In this document: positions 26,145-35,590 of the stretch, piece by piece
Position numbering within the stretch: the stretch's first letter is position 1
Layout of the letters: each line of letters starts with the position of its first letter
Source of the DNA: Burkholderia sp. Nafp2/4-1b
GTDB lineage: Bacteria > Pseudomonadota > Gammaproteobacteria > Burkholderiales > Burkholderiaceae
NCBI RefSeq assembly: GCF_003635165.1
Contig: NZ_ML058620.1
Coordinates: 41,117 to 105,116, forward strand
Direction: 5' to 3'
DNA: 64,000 nucleotides
Translations under genes and position numbers: made by a program
Notes under the pieces: model-generated
Seen by the model: only the letters and a program-made list of their open reading frames with translations
Told to the model about the DNA's origin: nothing
The model's database searches: none

Positions 26145-28301
26145 TCATGCGCGGGCTCCATCCGGTGCGGCATGCGGCGGCTGCGCGGACGCGGCCGGGT
26201 ACAGCGACAGCCGCAGGCCGACGAGCGCATGCAGCGTGTCGCGCAGCCGGCGATGCGTGGCCCCCGTCGGGGGCGTGGCGGGGGCGGCGGGCGTCGGGCC
26301 GTCGTCGGCCGGTGCGGGTGCCGTCGACGCGCGCGGCAGGTTGTGGCCGGCCACGCGCTGCAACGCATCGTCGATCGACGCGAGCAGCGCCGGCGGCACC
26401 GGCTGGCGCGCATTCGCGGCCGCGCAGCGCGCGTAGTGATCGGTGACGCCGGCCAGCACACGGTCGATCGCGTCGGGCACGTCGCCCGACAGCTTGCGGC
26501 GCGAGCGGCGCAGGTCGAGCGCGTTCAGCGCGATGCGCAGGTCGCGGAAGCTTTCGATCGACGGATGGCGGTGGTCGTCGGACGCGCCGAGACGCGGCAG
26601 CAGCTGCGTGACGCGATCGAGCATCCGCGACGCGTGATTGCGCTGGTCGTCGAGCGGCTGCGTCGACGCGGAACGCGCGACATCCTCCCAGCCCGAGCGC
26701 AGCAGGCGCCGCACCGCGAGTTCGGCGCCGAACGGCCGCGTCGCACGTGTCCACACGTACGCGAACAGCAGCCCGGCGACCCCCGCGAGGTTGCTGTTCA
26801 GGAACACGAAGAAATCGGCCTCGTAGGCGCTCTGGATGCTGACGAAGGTCGCGGTGTTGACCGCGACGAGCATCGTCACCATGTTGAACTGCGGGCGCGG
26901 CAGCAGCGTGCCGATCAGGATGAACGGGCCGGCGAACATCAGCACGAGCATCGGGAAGTCGTGCACGTGCGGCAGCACGACGAACAGGTACAGGCCCGCG
27001 AACACGACGCTCGCGGTGGTGGCGAGGAAGAACTTGAACACGAGCGGCGCGGGCTCGTCGAGCGCGGCGAAGAAGCTGCACGCGACGGCGATGAGCGTGA
27101 CTGCGCCGGCACCGTCGTGCCAGCCGGACTCGATCCACAGCCAGCACGCGAACACGATCGCGCCGACGACCGTCAGCGTCGAGAACAGCATCATCCCGCG
27201 GTCGAAGAAACGCTCGGTGCCGCCGAGGCGCCAGTGCCGGTAGCGCGGCTGCCAGACGCCCGACTCGTTCGCGATCAGCGCGCGCAGCGAGCGGCAGTCC
27301 TGCCAGATGTCGATGACCTGGTGCAGCCGCCACAGCGCGTTCGACAGCAGCGCGGCGTCCCAGCTCGTCAGCGCGCTGTCGGGCGGCTGCAGCGACGCGA
27401 TGCGCTCGCGCAGGTTGTCCGCGACCGGATCGTGGGCCGTCTCGCCGTCGGCGCCGGCCGTCAAGGACGGCAGCGGTGCGTCGAACCACTTCGCGGCGTC
27501 GGCGAGCAGCGCGTCGAGCGCGGGCGGGCGCACGTGCAGGTCGCGTATCAGCGCGATCAGCGGATCGGCGAGCGACGACATCAGCGGGAGGAACAGTTGC
27601 ATCCGGCCGGCGAGCGCCTGCGCGCGCGCGAGCACGCGCGGGTGCGCATGGTCGTAGCTCAGCTGGCTCAGCAGGAATTCGAGGCCGGTGATGGTCGCGG
27701 CGAGGCGTTGCCGGCACGCGGACAGCGCCTTGCCCGCGAGGTGGCCGGACAGCGTCTCGCGGCCGTAGAACGCGGCGTCCTTGAACCATGCGTCGGTGCG
27801 CTCGATCAGCGTCGGCGCGAGCCGGTTCGGGAACACGGCGCCGCCGACCACGCTCGCGCACACGATGCCGAGCACGATCTCCTCGGTCCGCGCGATCGCG
27901 ACGTCGAAGATCGTCGACGGATCGGTGACGGTCGGCAGCGCGACCAGCGGCATCGTATAGCCGGCAAGCATGAACACGTAGCTGCGCGCGGTGCGGTCGG
28001 AAATCGCGAGGTAGAGCAGCGTGCCGCACCACGTCGCGACGATGATGCTGAACAGGAGCGGGGTTTCGACGAACGGCGGCACGAACAGGATCGCGGCGGC
28101 CGCACCGAGCGCGGTGCCGAGCGCGCGATACAGCGCCTTCGAGCGCGTCGCGCCGACGAAGGGGTTCGACACGATGTAGACGCTTGCCATCGCCCAGTAA
28201 GGACGCGGCAGCTGGAAATACAGGCCGAGGTACAGCGCCAGCATCGACGCGGCGAACGTCTTGCCCGAGAACAGCCAGTCGCGAACGCTCGGAAAGGTCA
28301 T
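26145..28301 (-). CDS. FUSC-family efflux pump
   Basis: A 718-residue fusaric-acid-resistance/AaeB-type inner-membrane pump. The first membrane bundle starts at about residue 12 (KTFAASMLALYLGLYFQLPRPYWA) with the conserved PRPYWAM motif. A second bundle starts near residue 360, and cytoplasmic domains follow each. It exports aromatic acids together with the HlyD and NodT partners. Start overlaps the marR stop (ATGA), so MarR and pump are co-transcribed. Confidence 0.92.
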   Translation of the reverse strand: MTFPSVRDWLFSGKTFAASMLALYLGLYFQLPRPYWAMASVYIVSNPFVGATRSKALYRALGTALGAAAAILFVPPFVETPLLFSIIVATWCGTLLYLAISDRTARSYVFMLAGYTMPLVALPTVTDPSTIFDVAIARTEEIVLGIVCASVVGGAVFPNRLAPTLIERTDAWFKDAAFYGRETLSGHLAGKALSACRQRLAATITGLEFLLSQLSYDHAHPRVLARAQALAGRMQLFLPLMSSLADPLIALIRDLHVRPPALDALLADAAKWFDAPLPSLTAGADGETAHDPVADNLRERIASLQPPDSALTSWDAALLSNALWRLHQVIDIWQDCRSLRALIANESGVWQPRYRHWRLGGTERFFDRGMMLFSTLTVVGAIVFACWLWIESGWHDGAGAVTLIAVACSFFAALDEPAPLVFKFFLATTASVVFAGLYLFVVLPHVHDFPMLVLMFAGPFILIGTLLPRPQFNMVTMLVAVNTATFVSIQSAYEADFFVFLNSNLAGVAGLLFAYVWTRATRPFGAELAVRRLLRSGWEDVARSASTQPLDDQRNHASRMLDRVTQLLPRLGASDDHRHPSIESFRDLRIALNALDLRRSRRKLSGDVPDAIDRVLAGVTDHYARCAAANARQPVPPALLASIDDALQRVAGHNLPRASTAPAPADDGPTPAAPATPPTGATHRRLRDTLHALVGLRLSLYPAASAQPPHAAPDGARA

Positions 28302-28780
28302 GACGCGGAATCGGCGGGGTGGGGCGAACGCTGCGCCGGATGCTGCTGCGCATCGGCCGCGTTGAACGCGTTCAGCACGCGCAGCGTCGCTTCGAGATCG
28401 GCGCGCGTGACGCCCTTGAGCACCTGTGCGCGCAGCACGCGCAGGTCTTCTTCCATCCGGGCGGTGACCGCGCGGCCGGCGGCCGTCAGCGAGATCGTTT
28501 TCGCGCGGCGGTCGTGCGGATCCTCGTCGCGGCGTGCGAGACCGGCCGCGCACAGCTGGTCGAGCAGGCGCACGAGCGATGGCCCCTCGATGCCGACGTG
28601 TTCGGCGAGCGTGCCCTGGCGCACGCCTTCGCCGAGACGGCCGGCGATCAGCAGCGGTGTCGCGCAGGCTTCGGAGACGTTGTACGTGGTCAGCACGGCG
28701 TCGCTCGTGCGACGCCATTTGCGGGCGGTGAGCACGAGCAGGCTGCTGACGGCGAGGCGAAGGTCGTGCAGATTGGTCAT
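28298..28780 (-). CDS. MarR-family regulator of the FUSC operon
   Basis: A 160-residue winged-helix regulator: GTLAEHVGIEGPSLVRLLDQLCAAGLARRDEDPHDRRAKTISLT contains the recognition helix and the DxRxK wing. It is the first gene of the efflux operon, and an inverted repeat lies 27 bases upstream of its start, so it probably represses the whole operon until an aromatic ligand binds. Confidence 0.92.
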   Translation of the reverse strand: MTNLHDLRLAVSSLLVLTARKWRRTSDAVLTTYNVSEACATPLLIAGRLGEGVRQGTLAEHVGIEGPSLVRLLDQLCAAGLARRDEDPHDRRAKTISLTAAGRAVTARMEEDLRVLRAQVLKGVTRADLEATLRVLNAFNAADAQQHPAQRSPHPADSAS

Positions 28781-28806
28781 GGGCGAGATGATAGGGCAAA
28801 AACATT

Positions 28807-28822
28807 CGATAGCAAACTATCG
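28807..28822. promoter_or_regulatory. MarR operator
   Basis: CGATAGCAAACTATCG is an inverted repeat with six-base arms flanked by A-rich and T-rich runs. It sits immediately upstream of the marR-FUSC operon and resembles operators I recall for Burkholderia MarR proteins (ATAG-N4-CTAT type). Confidence 0.7.
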
Positions 28823-29237
28823 TTTTTGTCGCCCGGATGTTGTCACCCCGATGTTGTCACCCGGATGTCATCGCCCTCGCCCGGGGCGCCGTCCTTCAGA
28901 GAGCAATTTAGGCGGCCGGGCCGCGGCCGGTCAAGCTGTAAGGATGTGAACGTGAGCGGGACCGGAATGTGCGCCAGTGCAAACCGGCGGACGGGCAGAC
29001 CATACCGGTCGGACCGCAGCGATTCCATTCCATGTATGAGCGCCGGGTGTCCGGGATATGGGGACGTTGCAAGCGCGAAGCCCCGAGCCCGTCGGCGGCC
29101 GCGTACTGGCCGCGCCAAAGGAATGTGTCGCCCGCCGCGCGCGGCTTCGTCCTGATTCCGCCCGCGATTGCACTAGGACAATAATCTCCGGGTGTCTTTC
29201 TGAGCGACCATGCGGAAGCAACGACGGAGACATCGAG
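28823..29237. other. Intergenic region between marR and enuR
   Basis: Contains direct repeats of about 14 bases (CCGATGTTGTCACC type) at 28835-28870, two full copies and a partial. The rest is GC-rich without a supportable gene. It must also hold the enuR promoter near 29190. Confidence 0.5.
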
Positions 29238-30650
29238 ATGGGACGGACCGAGGTATCGGCGCGCTGGCACGACGCGATCGGCGCGGTGCATGGCATCGAG
29301 TCGAAATACAAGCGGCTCGTGAAGGCGATCGCCACCGACATCGAAAGCGGCGCGCTCGCGCCGGGCGCGCGGCTGGCGCCGCAGCGCGACGTCGCGTCGA
29401 GCCTCGGCGTCAGCGTGCAGACCGTCACCAACGCGTACAAGGAACTTGAAAGGCAGGGCCTGATCCGCTGCGAAGTGGGGCGCGGCAGCTTCGTGGCCGC
29501 GCGCGTGACCGAATCGATGTCGAACTACATGCTCGACACGGCCGAGCGCGAGCTGGTCGACTTCTCCATCGCGCGTATCGTGCATACATCGGAGCATGAC
29601 GCTGCGTGGCGATCGGTGTGCGCGGCATTGGCTGGCGCGGACGATCAGCCGTGGATTCGCTCGTTCCGGCCGATCGCGGGCCTCGACGCGCATCGCGAGG
29701 CCGGCGCCGCGTGGCTCGCGTCGCTCAACCTGCCGGTCCACCCCGAGTCACTGTTGATCACGAACGGTGCCGCGCACGGCATCTTTCTTGCCCTGGCGTC
29801 GATCGTCGGACCCGGTGACACCGTGCTGTGCGAGAGCCTGACCGACCACGGCGTGATCGGCTCCGCGAACGTGCTCGGGTTTACGCTGAAGGGGCTCGAG
29901 ATGGACGAACACGGAATCCGTCCCGAACATTTCGAGGAAATGTGCGACAGCGAAAAGATCAGCGCGCTCGTCTGCACGCCGACGCTCAATAATCCGACGG
30001 TATCGATGATGTCCGATTCGCGCCGCAAGTCGATCGCGCGCATCGCGTCGCGCTACGGCGTGTACGTGATCGAGGACGACGTGTACGGCCCGCTGCCCGC
30101 GAAGACGGCCACGCCGATCGCGAGCCTGATTCCGGATCTCGGCTTCTACTGCACGAGCATGACGAAATCGGTGCTGACCGGCCTGCGCACAGGCTACCTC
30201 GCGATGCCGAGGCGGCTCGCGTTGCGCGTCGAGAGCGTGCTGCGCGTGAGCAGCTGGATGGCGACGTCGCCGATCGCGGAGATCGCGACACGCTGGATCG
30301 CCGATGGCACCGCGCGGCGGCTCGTCGAACTGCAGCGGCAGCGGCTCGCGGTGCGCCAGGAGATGGTGAAGGCCGCGCTGGGGCCCTACGTGCTGGGCGC
30401 GCATCCGAACGCGTTGTCGGCATGGCTGCGCGTGCCCGACTACTGGCAAGCCGACCGCCTCGTGCGCGAATTGCGTTCGCGCAAGATCGCGGTGACGTCG
30501 CCCGATCCGTTCCTCGTCGGCAGCACCGAGCGGCCGAACGCGGTGCGCGTGTGCATCGGCGCGGAGACGACGGACGCCGCATGCAACGCGGCGCTCGAGA
30601 CCATCGCGGGCGTGTTCGAGCAGTATCCGCACGTGCACGATTTTCATTGA
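29238..30650 (+). CDS. enuR: MocR/GntR-type regulator of ectoine catabolism (EnuR)
   Basis: A 470-residue MocR-family regulator: a GntR winged helix (residues about 22-88, RLAPQRDVASSLGVSVQTVTNAYKEL) fused to an aminotransferase-fold domain. The PLP lysine is K310 in SMTKSVLTGLRTGYL. In ectoine degraders EnuR senses PLP-bound ectoine breakdown intermediates and derepresses the catabolic genes. The call rests on fold plus position directly upstream of eutB. GGAG at 29226 supports the ATG. Confidence 0.88.
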   Translation: MGRTEVSARWHDAIGAVHGIESKYKRLVKAIATDIESGALAPGARLAPQRDVASSLGVSVQTVTNAYKELERQGLIRCEVGRGSFVAARVTESMSNYMLDTAERELVDFSIARIVHTSEHDAAWRSVCAALAGADDQPWIRSFRPIAGLDAHREAGAAWLASLNLPVHPESLLITNGAAHGIFLALASIVGPGDTVLCESLTDHGVIGSANVLGFTLKGLEMDEHGIRPEHFEEMCDSEKISALVCTPTLNNPTVSMMSDSRRKSIARIASRYGVYVIEDDVYGPLPAKTATPIASLIPDLGFYCTSMTKSVLTGLRTGYLAMPRRLALRVESVLRVSSWMATSPIAEIATRWIADGTARRLVELQRQRLAVRQEMVKAALGPYVLGAHPNALSAWLRVPDYWQADRLVRELRSRKIAVTSPDPFLVGSTERPNAVRVCIGAETTDAACNAALETIAGVFEQYPHVHDFH

Positions 30651-30755
30651 AGCGACGCCGGCGTCCCATGCGCGACGCAGAATGTACCAGGACATTCGAA
30701 AGCGCCATTTGGAACATTAGACTGGATCGCACCACATCAACGAGGCGTGCGTTCC

Positions 30756-31727
30756 ATGTCCTTCCTGTCGCTGTCCGACGTCTATCGCGCGCGCCGCAGC
30801 ATTGCCGGGCATGTGAGCGTCACACCGCTCGTCGCGTCCGCCGCGTTGTCCGCGCGCGTCGGCGCACCCGTCCACCTGAAACTCGAAACGCTGCAGCCGA
30901 CCGGCAGCTTCAAGCTGCGCGGCGCGACCAACGCGCTCGCTGAACTCGCCGCGCGGCACGTGACGCGTGTCGTCACCGCATCGACCGGCAATCACGGCCG
31001 CGCGGTGGCTCACGCGGCGCGTGCATTGGGTATCGACGCGGCAGTGTGCATGTCGTCGCTCGTGCCGGCCAACAAGGTCGACGCGGTCGCGGCGCTCGGC
31101 GCGCGGGTCGTGATCGCCGGCGACAGCCAGGACGACGCGCAGATCGAAGCGCGGCGCCTCGTGCGCGACGAAGGCTATGCCTACGTGCCGCCGTTCGACG
31201 ATCCGCGGATCATCGCGGGGCAGGCGACGATCGGGCTCGAGATCCTCGAAGCGTTGCCCGACGCGGGCACGCTCATCGTGCCGCTGTCGGGTGGCGGACT
31301 CTTCAGCGGCGTCGCGTTTGCCGCGAAGGCCATCCGGCCGTCGATCGAGGTGATCGGCGTGTCGATGGCGCGCGGCGCCGCGATGCATGTGAGCCTTGCG
31401 GCCGGACGCCCGATCGACGTCGACGAACAGCCGACGCTCGCCGATTCGCTCGGCGGCGGCATCGGCCTCGACAACCGTTACACGTTCGACATGACGCGCA
31501 CGCTGGCCGACGACGTCGTGCTGCTCGACGAGCCGGCGATCGCGCGCGGCATCGCGCATGCGTATCGCGAAGAACGGCTCGTCGTGGAAGGCGCGGGCGC
31601 CGTCGGCATGGCCGCGTTGCTCGACGAACGCATTGCGCGCCGCGATCGCGGCGGCCCCATCGTCGTGGTCGTGAGCGGCGCGAACATCGACATGGCCGTG
31701 CATCGCCGGCTCGTTTCGGAGAACTGA
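30756..31727 (+). CDS. eutB: Threonine-dehydratase-like enzyme EutB
   Basis: A 323-residue fold-type II PLP enzyme. PTGSFKLRGATNAL carries the PLP lysine K53, and SGGGLFSG (178-185) binds the phosphate. In ectoine/hydroxyectoine clusters EutB belongs to the EutABC set proposed to convert 5-hydroxyectoine to ectoine. On sequence alone it could be a threonine/serine dehydratase; the neighbourhood decides. It is followed by eutC with one base between. Confidence 0.88.
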   Translation: MSFLSLSDVYRARRSIAGHVSVTPLVASAALSARVGAPVHLKLETLQPTGSFKLRGATNALAELAARHVTRVVTASTGNHGRAVAHAARALGIDAAVCMSSLVPANKVDAVAALGARVVIAGDSQDDAQIEARRLVRDEGYAYVPPFDDPRIIAGQATIGLEILEALPDAGTLIVPLSGGGLFSGVAFAAKAIRPSIEVIGVSMARGAAMHVSLAAGRPIDVDEQPTLADSLGGGIGLDNRYTFDMTRTLADDVVLLDEPAIARGIAHAYREERLVVEGAGAVGMAALLDERIARRDRGGPIVVVVSGANIDMAVHRRLVSEN

Positions 31728-31728
31728 C

Positions 31729-32733
31729 ATGGCCCATCCCGTCACGCTGCTCGGGCAGGCGCAATTGCGCGCGCTGGTCCCGCTCGACATCGCTGCGATC
31801 GATCAGGTCGAAGCCGCGTTCGCGTCGCTCGCGACCGAGGCCGTCGCGATGCCGCCGATTCTCAATCTCGCGCTGCCCGCGCGTCACGGCGAAGTCGACG
31901 TGAAGACCGCGTACCTGCCGCGCTTCGACAGCTTCGCGATCAAGGTGAGCCCCGGCTTCTTCGACAACCCGTCGCTCGGGCTGCCGAGCCTGAACGGGCT
32001 GATGCTCGTGCTGTCTGCGCAAACCGGCCTGACCGAGGCCGTGCTCCTCGACAACGGCTATCTGACGGCCGTGCGCACCGCGGCGGCCGGAGCGGTCGCC
32101 GCACGCCGGCTCGCACGGGCCGATGCGCACCGCGCGGCGATCGTCGGCGCGGGCGAACAGGCGCGTCTGCAGCTCGACGCGCTGATGCTCGTGCGCGACA
32201 TCACGCGTGTGACGGTGTGGGCACGCGACGCCGAACGTGCCGCGCGATTCGCGGCCGACGTGCGCGCCGCGCACGGGATCGATGCGGTCGTCGCGCGCTC
32301 GGTGCATGCGGCGCTCGCCGACGCGGACATCGCAGTCACGACCACGCCTAGCCGCGAGCCGCTCGTGCATGCCGAGGATCTGCATCCAGGGCTGCACGTG
32401 ACGGCCATGGGCTCCGACGCCGACTACAAGACCGAGCTCGCGCCGTCGGTGTTCGGCGCGGCGCGCTATTTCTGCGACCGGCTGCAGCAGACCCGCGTGG
32501 CCGGCGAACTCGCGCATGCGATCGCGGCCGGGGCGGTCGCGGCCGACGCCGTGTTTCCCGAACTCGGCCAGGTGATCGTCGGGCAGCGCGACGGCCGCAC
32601 GCATCGCGACGACATCACGATCTGCGACCTGACCGGCACCGGCGCGCAGGACACCGCCATTGCCGTGCTCGCGCTGCAGCGCGCCCGCGCGGCAGAGATG
32701 GGCACGATTTTCCACAACGACCTCACGACCTGA
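31729..32733 (+). CDS. eutC: Ornithine-cyclodeaminase-like protein EutC
   Basis: A 334-residue member of the ornithine cyclodeaminase/mu-crystallin family. The N-terminal KVSPGFFDNPSLGLPS contains the substrate lysine, and AIVGAGEQARLQLDAL (about 139-154) is the NAD-binding Rossmann turn. The D in the C-terminal FCDRL is also conserved. In ectoine clusters EutC acts with EutB on hydroxyectoine. It sits between eutB and doeA in a tight operon. Confidence 0.88.
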   Translation: MAHPVTLLGQAQLRALVPLDIAAIDQVEAAFASLATEAVAMPPILNLALPARHGEVDVKTAYLPRFDSFAIKVSPGFFDNPSLGLPSLNGLMLVLSAQTGLTEAVLLDNGYLTAVRTAAAGAVAARRLARADAHRAAIVGAGEQARLQLDALMLVRDITRVTVWARDAERAARFAADVRAAHGIDAVVARSVHAALADADIAVTTTPSREPLVHAEDLHPGLHVTAMGSDADYKTELAPSVFGAARYFCDRLQQTRVAGELAHAIAAGAVAADAVFPELGQVIVGQRDGRTHRDDITICDLTGTGAQDTAIAVLALQRARAAEMGTIFHNDLTT

Positions 32734-32743
32734 GAGGAGACAG

Positions 32744-33952
32744 ATGTCCGCAGTCATCGAAACCCATGAAGCCGTGCCGCGTCTCGCGTTCGAGCGCAGC
32801 GAATACGCTGCGCGCATCGCGAAGACGCGCACGGCGATGCAGCGGGCCGGCATCGACCTGCTGATCGTCACCGACCCGACCAACATGGCCTGGCTCACCG
32901 GCTATGACGGCTGGTCGTTCTACGTGCACCAGTGCGTGCTGCTGCCGATGGACGGCGAACCCGTCTGGTACGGCCGCGGCCAGGACGCGAACGGCGCGAA
33001 GCGCACCGCGTTCATGGCGCACGACAACATCGTCGGCTACCCCGATCACTACGTGCAGTCGACGGCCCGTCACCCGATGGACTACCTGTCGACCGAAGTG
33101 ATCGCCGCGCGCGGCTGGAGCACGCTGCGCATCGGCGTCGAGCTCGACAACTACTACTTCAGCGCGGCGGCGTACGCATCGCTGCAGAAGCATCTGCCGA
33201 ACGCGCGCTGGGTCGATGCGACGGCGCTCGTGAACTGGCAGCGCGCGGTGAAGTCGCCGCGCGAGATCGAGTACATGCGCGTGGCCGCGCGAATCGTCGA
33301 GCGCATGCACGCGCACATCGTCGATGCGATCGAGCCCGGCATGAAGAAGAGCGATCTCGTCGCGCAGATCTATGCGACCGGCATCGGCGGCGCGGACGGC
33401 TTCGGCGGCGACTATCCGGCGATCGTGCCGCTGCTGCCGACCGGCGCCGACGCGGCCGCGCCGCATCTGACCTGGGACGACTCCGTGTTCGCGCGCGGCG
33501 CCGGCACGTTCTTCGAGATTGCGGGCTGCTACCGCCGCTATCACTGCCCGCTGTCGCGCACCGTCTATCTCGGCAAGCCGCCCGCGCATTTCATCGAAGG
33601 CGAGTGCGCGGTGGTCGAAGGGATCGAGGCGGGGCTCGCGGCCGCGAAGCCCGGCAACGTGTGCGAGGACATCGCGAATGCGTTCTTCGCGGTGCTGCGC
33701 CGCGCGGGCATCGAGAAGGACAGCCGCTGCGGCTACCCGATCGGTGCCAGCTATCCGCCGGACTGGGGCGAGCGCACGATGAGCCTGCGCCCGGGCGACC
33801 GCACGGTGCTCGAACCCGGCATGACGTTCCACTTCATGCCGGGACTGTGGCTCGACGACTGGGGGCTGGAGATCACGGAGAGCATCCTGATCACCGAGAC
33901 CGGCGTCGAGACGTTCTGCAACACGCCGCGCAAGCTGTTCGTGAAGGAGTAG
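32744..33952 (+). CDS. doeA: Ectoine hydrolase DoeA (EutD)
   Basis: A 402-residue M24 (creatinase/aminopeptidase P) fold enzyme. The N-terminal creatinase domain contains NMAWLTGYDGWSFYV. The catalytic domain follows from about 180 (FGGDYPAIVPLLPTG, AGCYRRYHCPLSRTVYLG, EPGMTFHFMPGLW). DoeA opens the ectoine ring to N-acetyl-diaminobutyrate. The adjacent deacetylase makes this assignment strong. GAGGAGA precedes the ATG. Confidence 0.93.
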   Translation: MSAVIETHEAVPRLAFERSEYAARIAKTRTAMQRAGIDLLIVTDPTNMAWLTGYDGWSFYVHQCVLLPMDGEPVWYGRGQDANGAKRTAFMAHDNIVGYPDHYVQSTARHPMDYLSTEVIAARGWSTLRIGVELDNYYFSAAAYASLQKHLPNARWVDATALVNWQRAVKSPREIEYMRVAARIVERMHAHIVDAIEPGMKKSDLVAQIYATGIGGADGFGGDYPAIVPLLPTGADAAAPHLTWDDSVFARGAGTFFEIAGCYRRYHCPLSRTVYLGKPPAHFIEGECAVVEGIEAGLAAAKPGNVCEDIANAFFAVLRRAGIEKDSRCGYPIGASYPPDWGERTMSLRPGDRTVLEPGMTFHFMPGLWLDDWGLEITESILITETGVETFCNTPRKLFVKE

Positions 33953-33956
33953 GACG

Positions 33957-34982
33957 ATGCGTGCTTCTCCGATTACGCCAACCGTCGACTTCGACGCGGA
34001 CGGTGAACAGCATGGCTTTCTGAAGCTGCCTTACTCGCGCGACGACTCCGCGTGGGGCGCGATCATGATTCCGATGACCGTCGTGAAGCGCGGCGACGGG
34101 CCGACGGTGTTGCTGACCGGCGGCAACCACGGCGACGAATATGAGGGGCCGGTCGCGCTGTCGAAGCTCGCCGGTTCGCTGAAGGCCGCCGACGTGACCG
34201 GCCGCGTGATCGTCGTGCCGTTCATGAACTATCCGGCGTTTCGCGCCGGCTGCCGCACGTCGCCGATCGATGCCGGCAACCTGAATCGGAGTTTTCCGGG
34301 GCGGCCGGACGGCACCGTCACCGAGAAGATCGCCGACTACTTCCAGCGGCATCTGCTGCCGCTCGCGACACACGTGCTCGACATCCATGCGGGCGGCCGC
34401 ACGCTCGACTTCGTGCCGTTCGCGGCGATCCACGTGCTGGAGGACCGCGACCAGGAGGCACGGTGCGAGCGCGCGATGCGCGCGTTCGGCGCGCCGTACT
34501 CGATGCGCATGCTGGAGCTCGACAGCGTGGGCCTCTTCGACACCGCGGCGGAGGAAGCCGGCAAGGTATTCGTGTCGACCGAGCTGGGCGGCGGCGGTTC
34601 GTCGACGGCCGCGAGCGTCGCGATCGCCGAGCGCGGCGTGTATGGATTTCTCGCGCATGCGGGCGTGCTCGCGAAGGATGTCATCGACGGCAACGCGCCG
34701 CGCACGACGACGCTGCTCGACATGCCGGACGGCTCGTGCTTCACGACGAGCGAGCATCGCGGGCTGCTGGAGATGTGCCGCGATCTCGGCAGCGAGGTGG
34801 CGGCCGGCGACGTGCTTGCGCGCGTGCACGACATCGACCGCACGGGCGTCGCGCCGGTCGAATACGTCGCGCGGCGGCGCGGGCTGCTCGCGGCCCGGCA
34901 CTTCCCGGGCATCGTGCAGGCCGGCGACACGATCGCGGTTGTCGCCGACATCGTCGAGCGCAACATTCCGGTGGCAGTGTGA
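33957..34982 (+). CDS. doeB: N-acetyl-diaminobutyrate deacetylase DoeB (EutE)
   Basis: A 341-residue zinc enzyme of the succinylglutamate desuccinylase/aspartoacylase family. Zinc ligands are H58 and E61 in GGNHGDEYEG and H144 in LDIHAGG. It removes the acetyl group from N-alpha-acetyl-L-2,4-diaminobutyrate released by DoeA. Four bases separate it from doeA. Confidence 0.92.
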   Translation: MRASPITPTVDFDADGEQHGFLKLPYSRDDSAWGAIMIPMTVVKRGDGPTVLLTGGNHGDEYEGPVALSKLAGSLKAADVTGRVIVVPFMNYPAFRAGCRTSPIDAGNLNRSFPGRPDGTVTEKIADYFQRHLLPLATHVLDIHAGGRTLDFVPFAAIHVLEDRDQEARCERAMRAFGAPYSMRMLELDSVGLFDTAAEEAGKVFVSTELGGGGSSTAASVAIAERGVYGFLAHAGVLAKDVIDGNAPRTTTLLDMPDGSCFTTSEHRGLLEMCRDLGSEVAAGDVLARVHDIDRTGVAPVEYVARRRGLLAARHFPGIVQAGDTIAVVADIVERNIPVAV

Positions 34983-34995
34983 GGACGCGCGCGCC

Positions 34996-35466
34996 GTGAT
35001 CAAGCTCGACCGATACGACCTGGCGATCCTGCGCATTCTGGAGCGCGATGGACGCATCACGAAGTCGAAGCTCGCGGAGGCCGTGAACCTGTCGATCTCA
35101 CCGGCATGGGAGCGCGTGCGCAAGCTCGAGGAAAGCGGTGTGATCCGCGGCTATCGCGCGGACGTCGACTGGATCGGTGCGTTCTCGGGCAGCCGCATCG
35201 TCGTCGAGGTGACGCTGTCGCGTCATACCGCGCCCGACATGCGGCGCTTCGAGGAACGCGTGAGCGCGGCGCCCGAAGTCGCGCAGTGTTATGCGACGGG
35301 CGGCGGCGTCGACTACGTGCTGCATGTGGTCGCGCGCGACATCGACCACTACCAGCGCTTCATCGACGCGTTGCTGATGGAGGACCTCGGCATCGAGCGC
35401 TACTTCACGTACATCGTGACGAAGGTCGTGAAGTGCGAATCCGGCGGCGCGCCGGACTGGCTCTGA
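34996..35466 (+). CDS. AsnC/Lrp-family regulator of the ectoine cluster (DoeX type)
   Basis: A 156-residue Lrp/AsnC protein: helix-turn-helix at residues about 20-45 (ITKSKLAEAVNLSISPAWERVRKLE) and an RAM ligand domain after (VAQCYATGGGVDYVLHVVARD). In ectoine-degrading proteobacteria an AsnC-type regulator lies at this position and senses diaminobutyrate. A GTG start at 34996 follows GAGG. The 124-base gap to the next gene may contain its operator. Confidence 0.9.
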   Translation: MIKLDRYDLAILRILERDGRITKSKLAEAVNLSISPAWERVRKLEESGVIRGYRADVDWIGAFSGSRIVVEVTLSRHTAPDMRRFEERVSAAPEVAQCYATGGGVDYVLHVVARDIDHYQRFIDALLMEDLGIERYFTYIVTKVVKCESGGAPDWL

Positions 35467-35590
35467 AACTTCGCGCGAACCCGCGGCAATACGGAAAAAA
35501 CCGCAAGAAGCGGGCGCCGAAACCGAAAATTCCGCACGCGGCGACACGACAGAATGAAGCTCGTGCCCACCCCAAACGAGGAGACGCAGG

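Noticed and set aside
26091..28949. 952-residue plus-strand frame opposite the FUSC pump
   Set aside because: Composition is typical of a GC-driven shadow, and the minus strand carries all conserved pump motifs.
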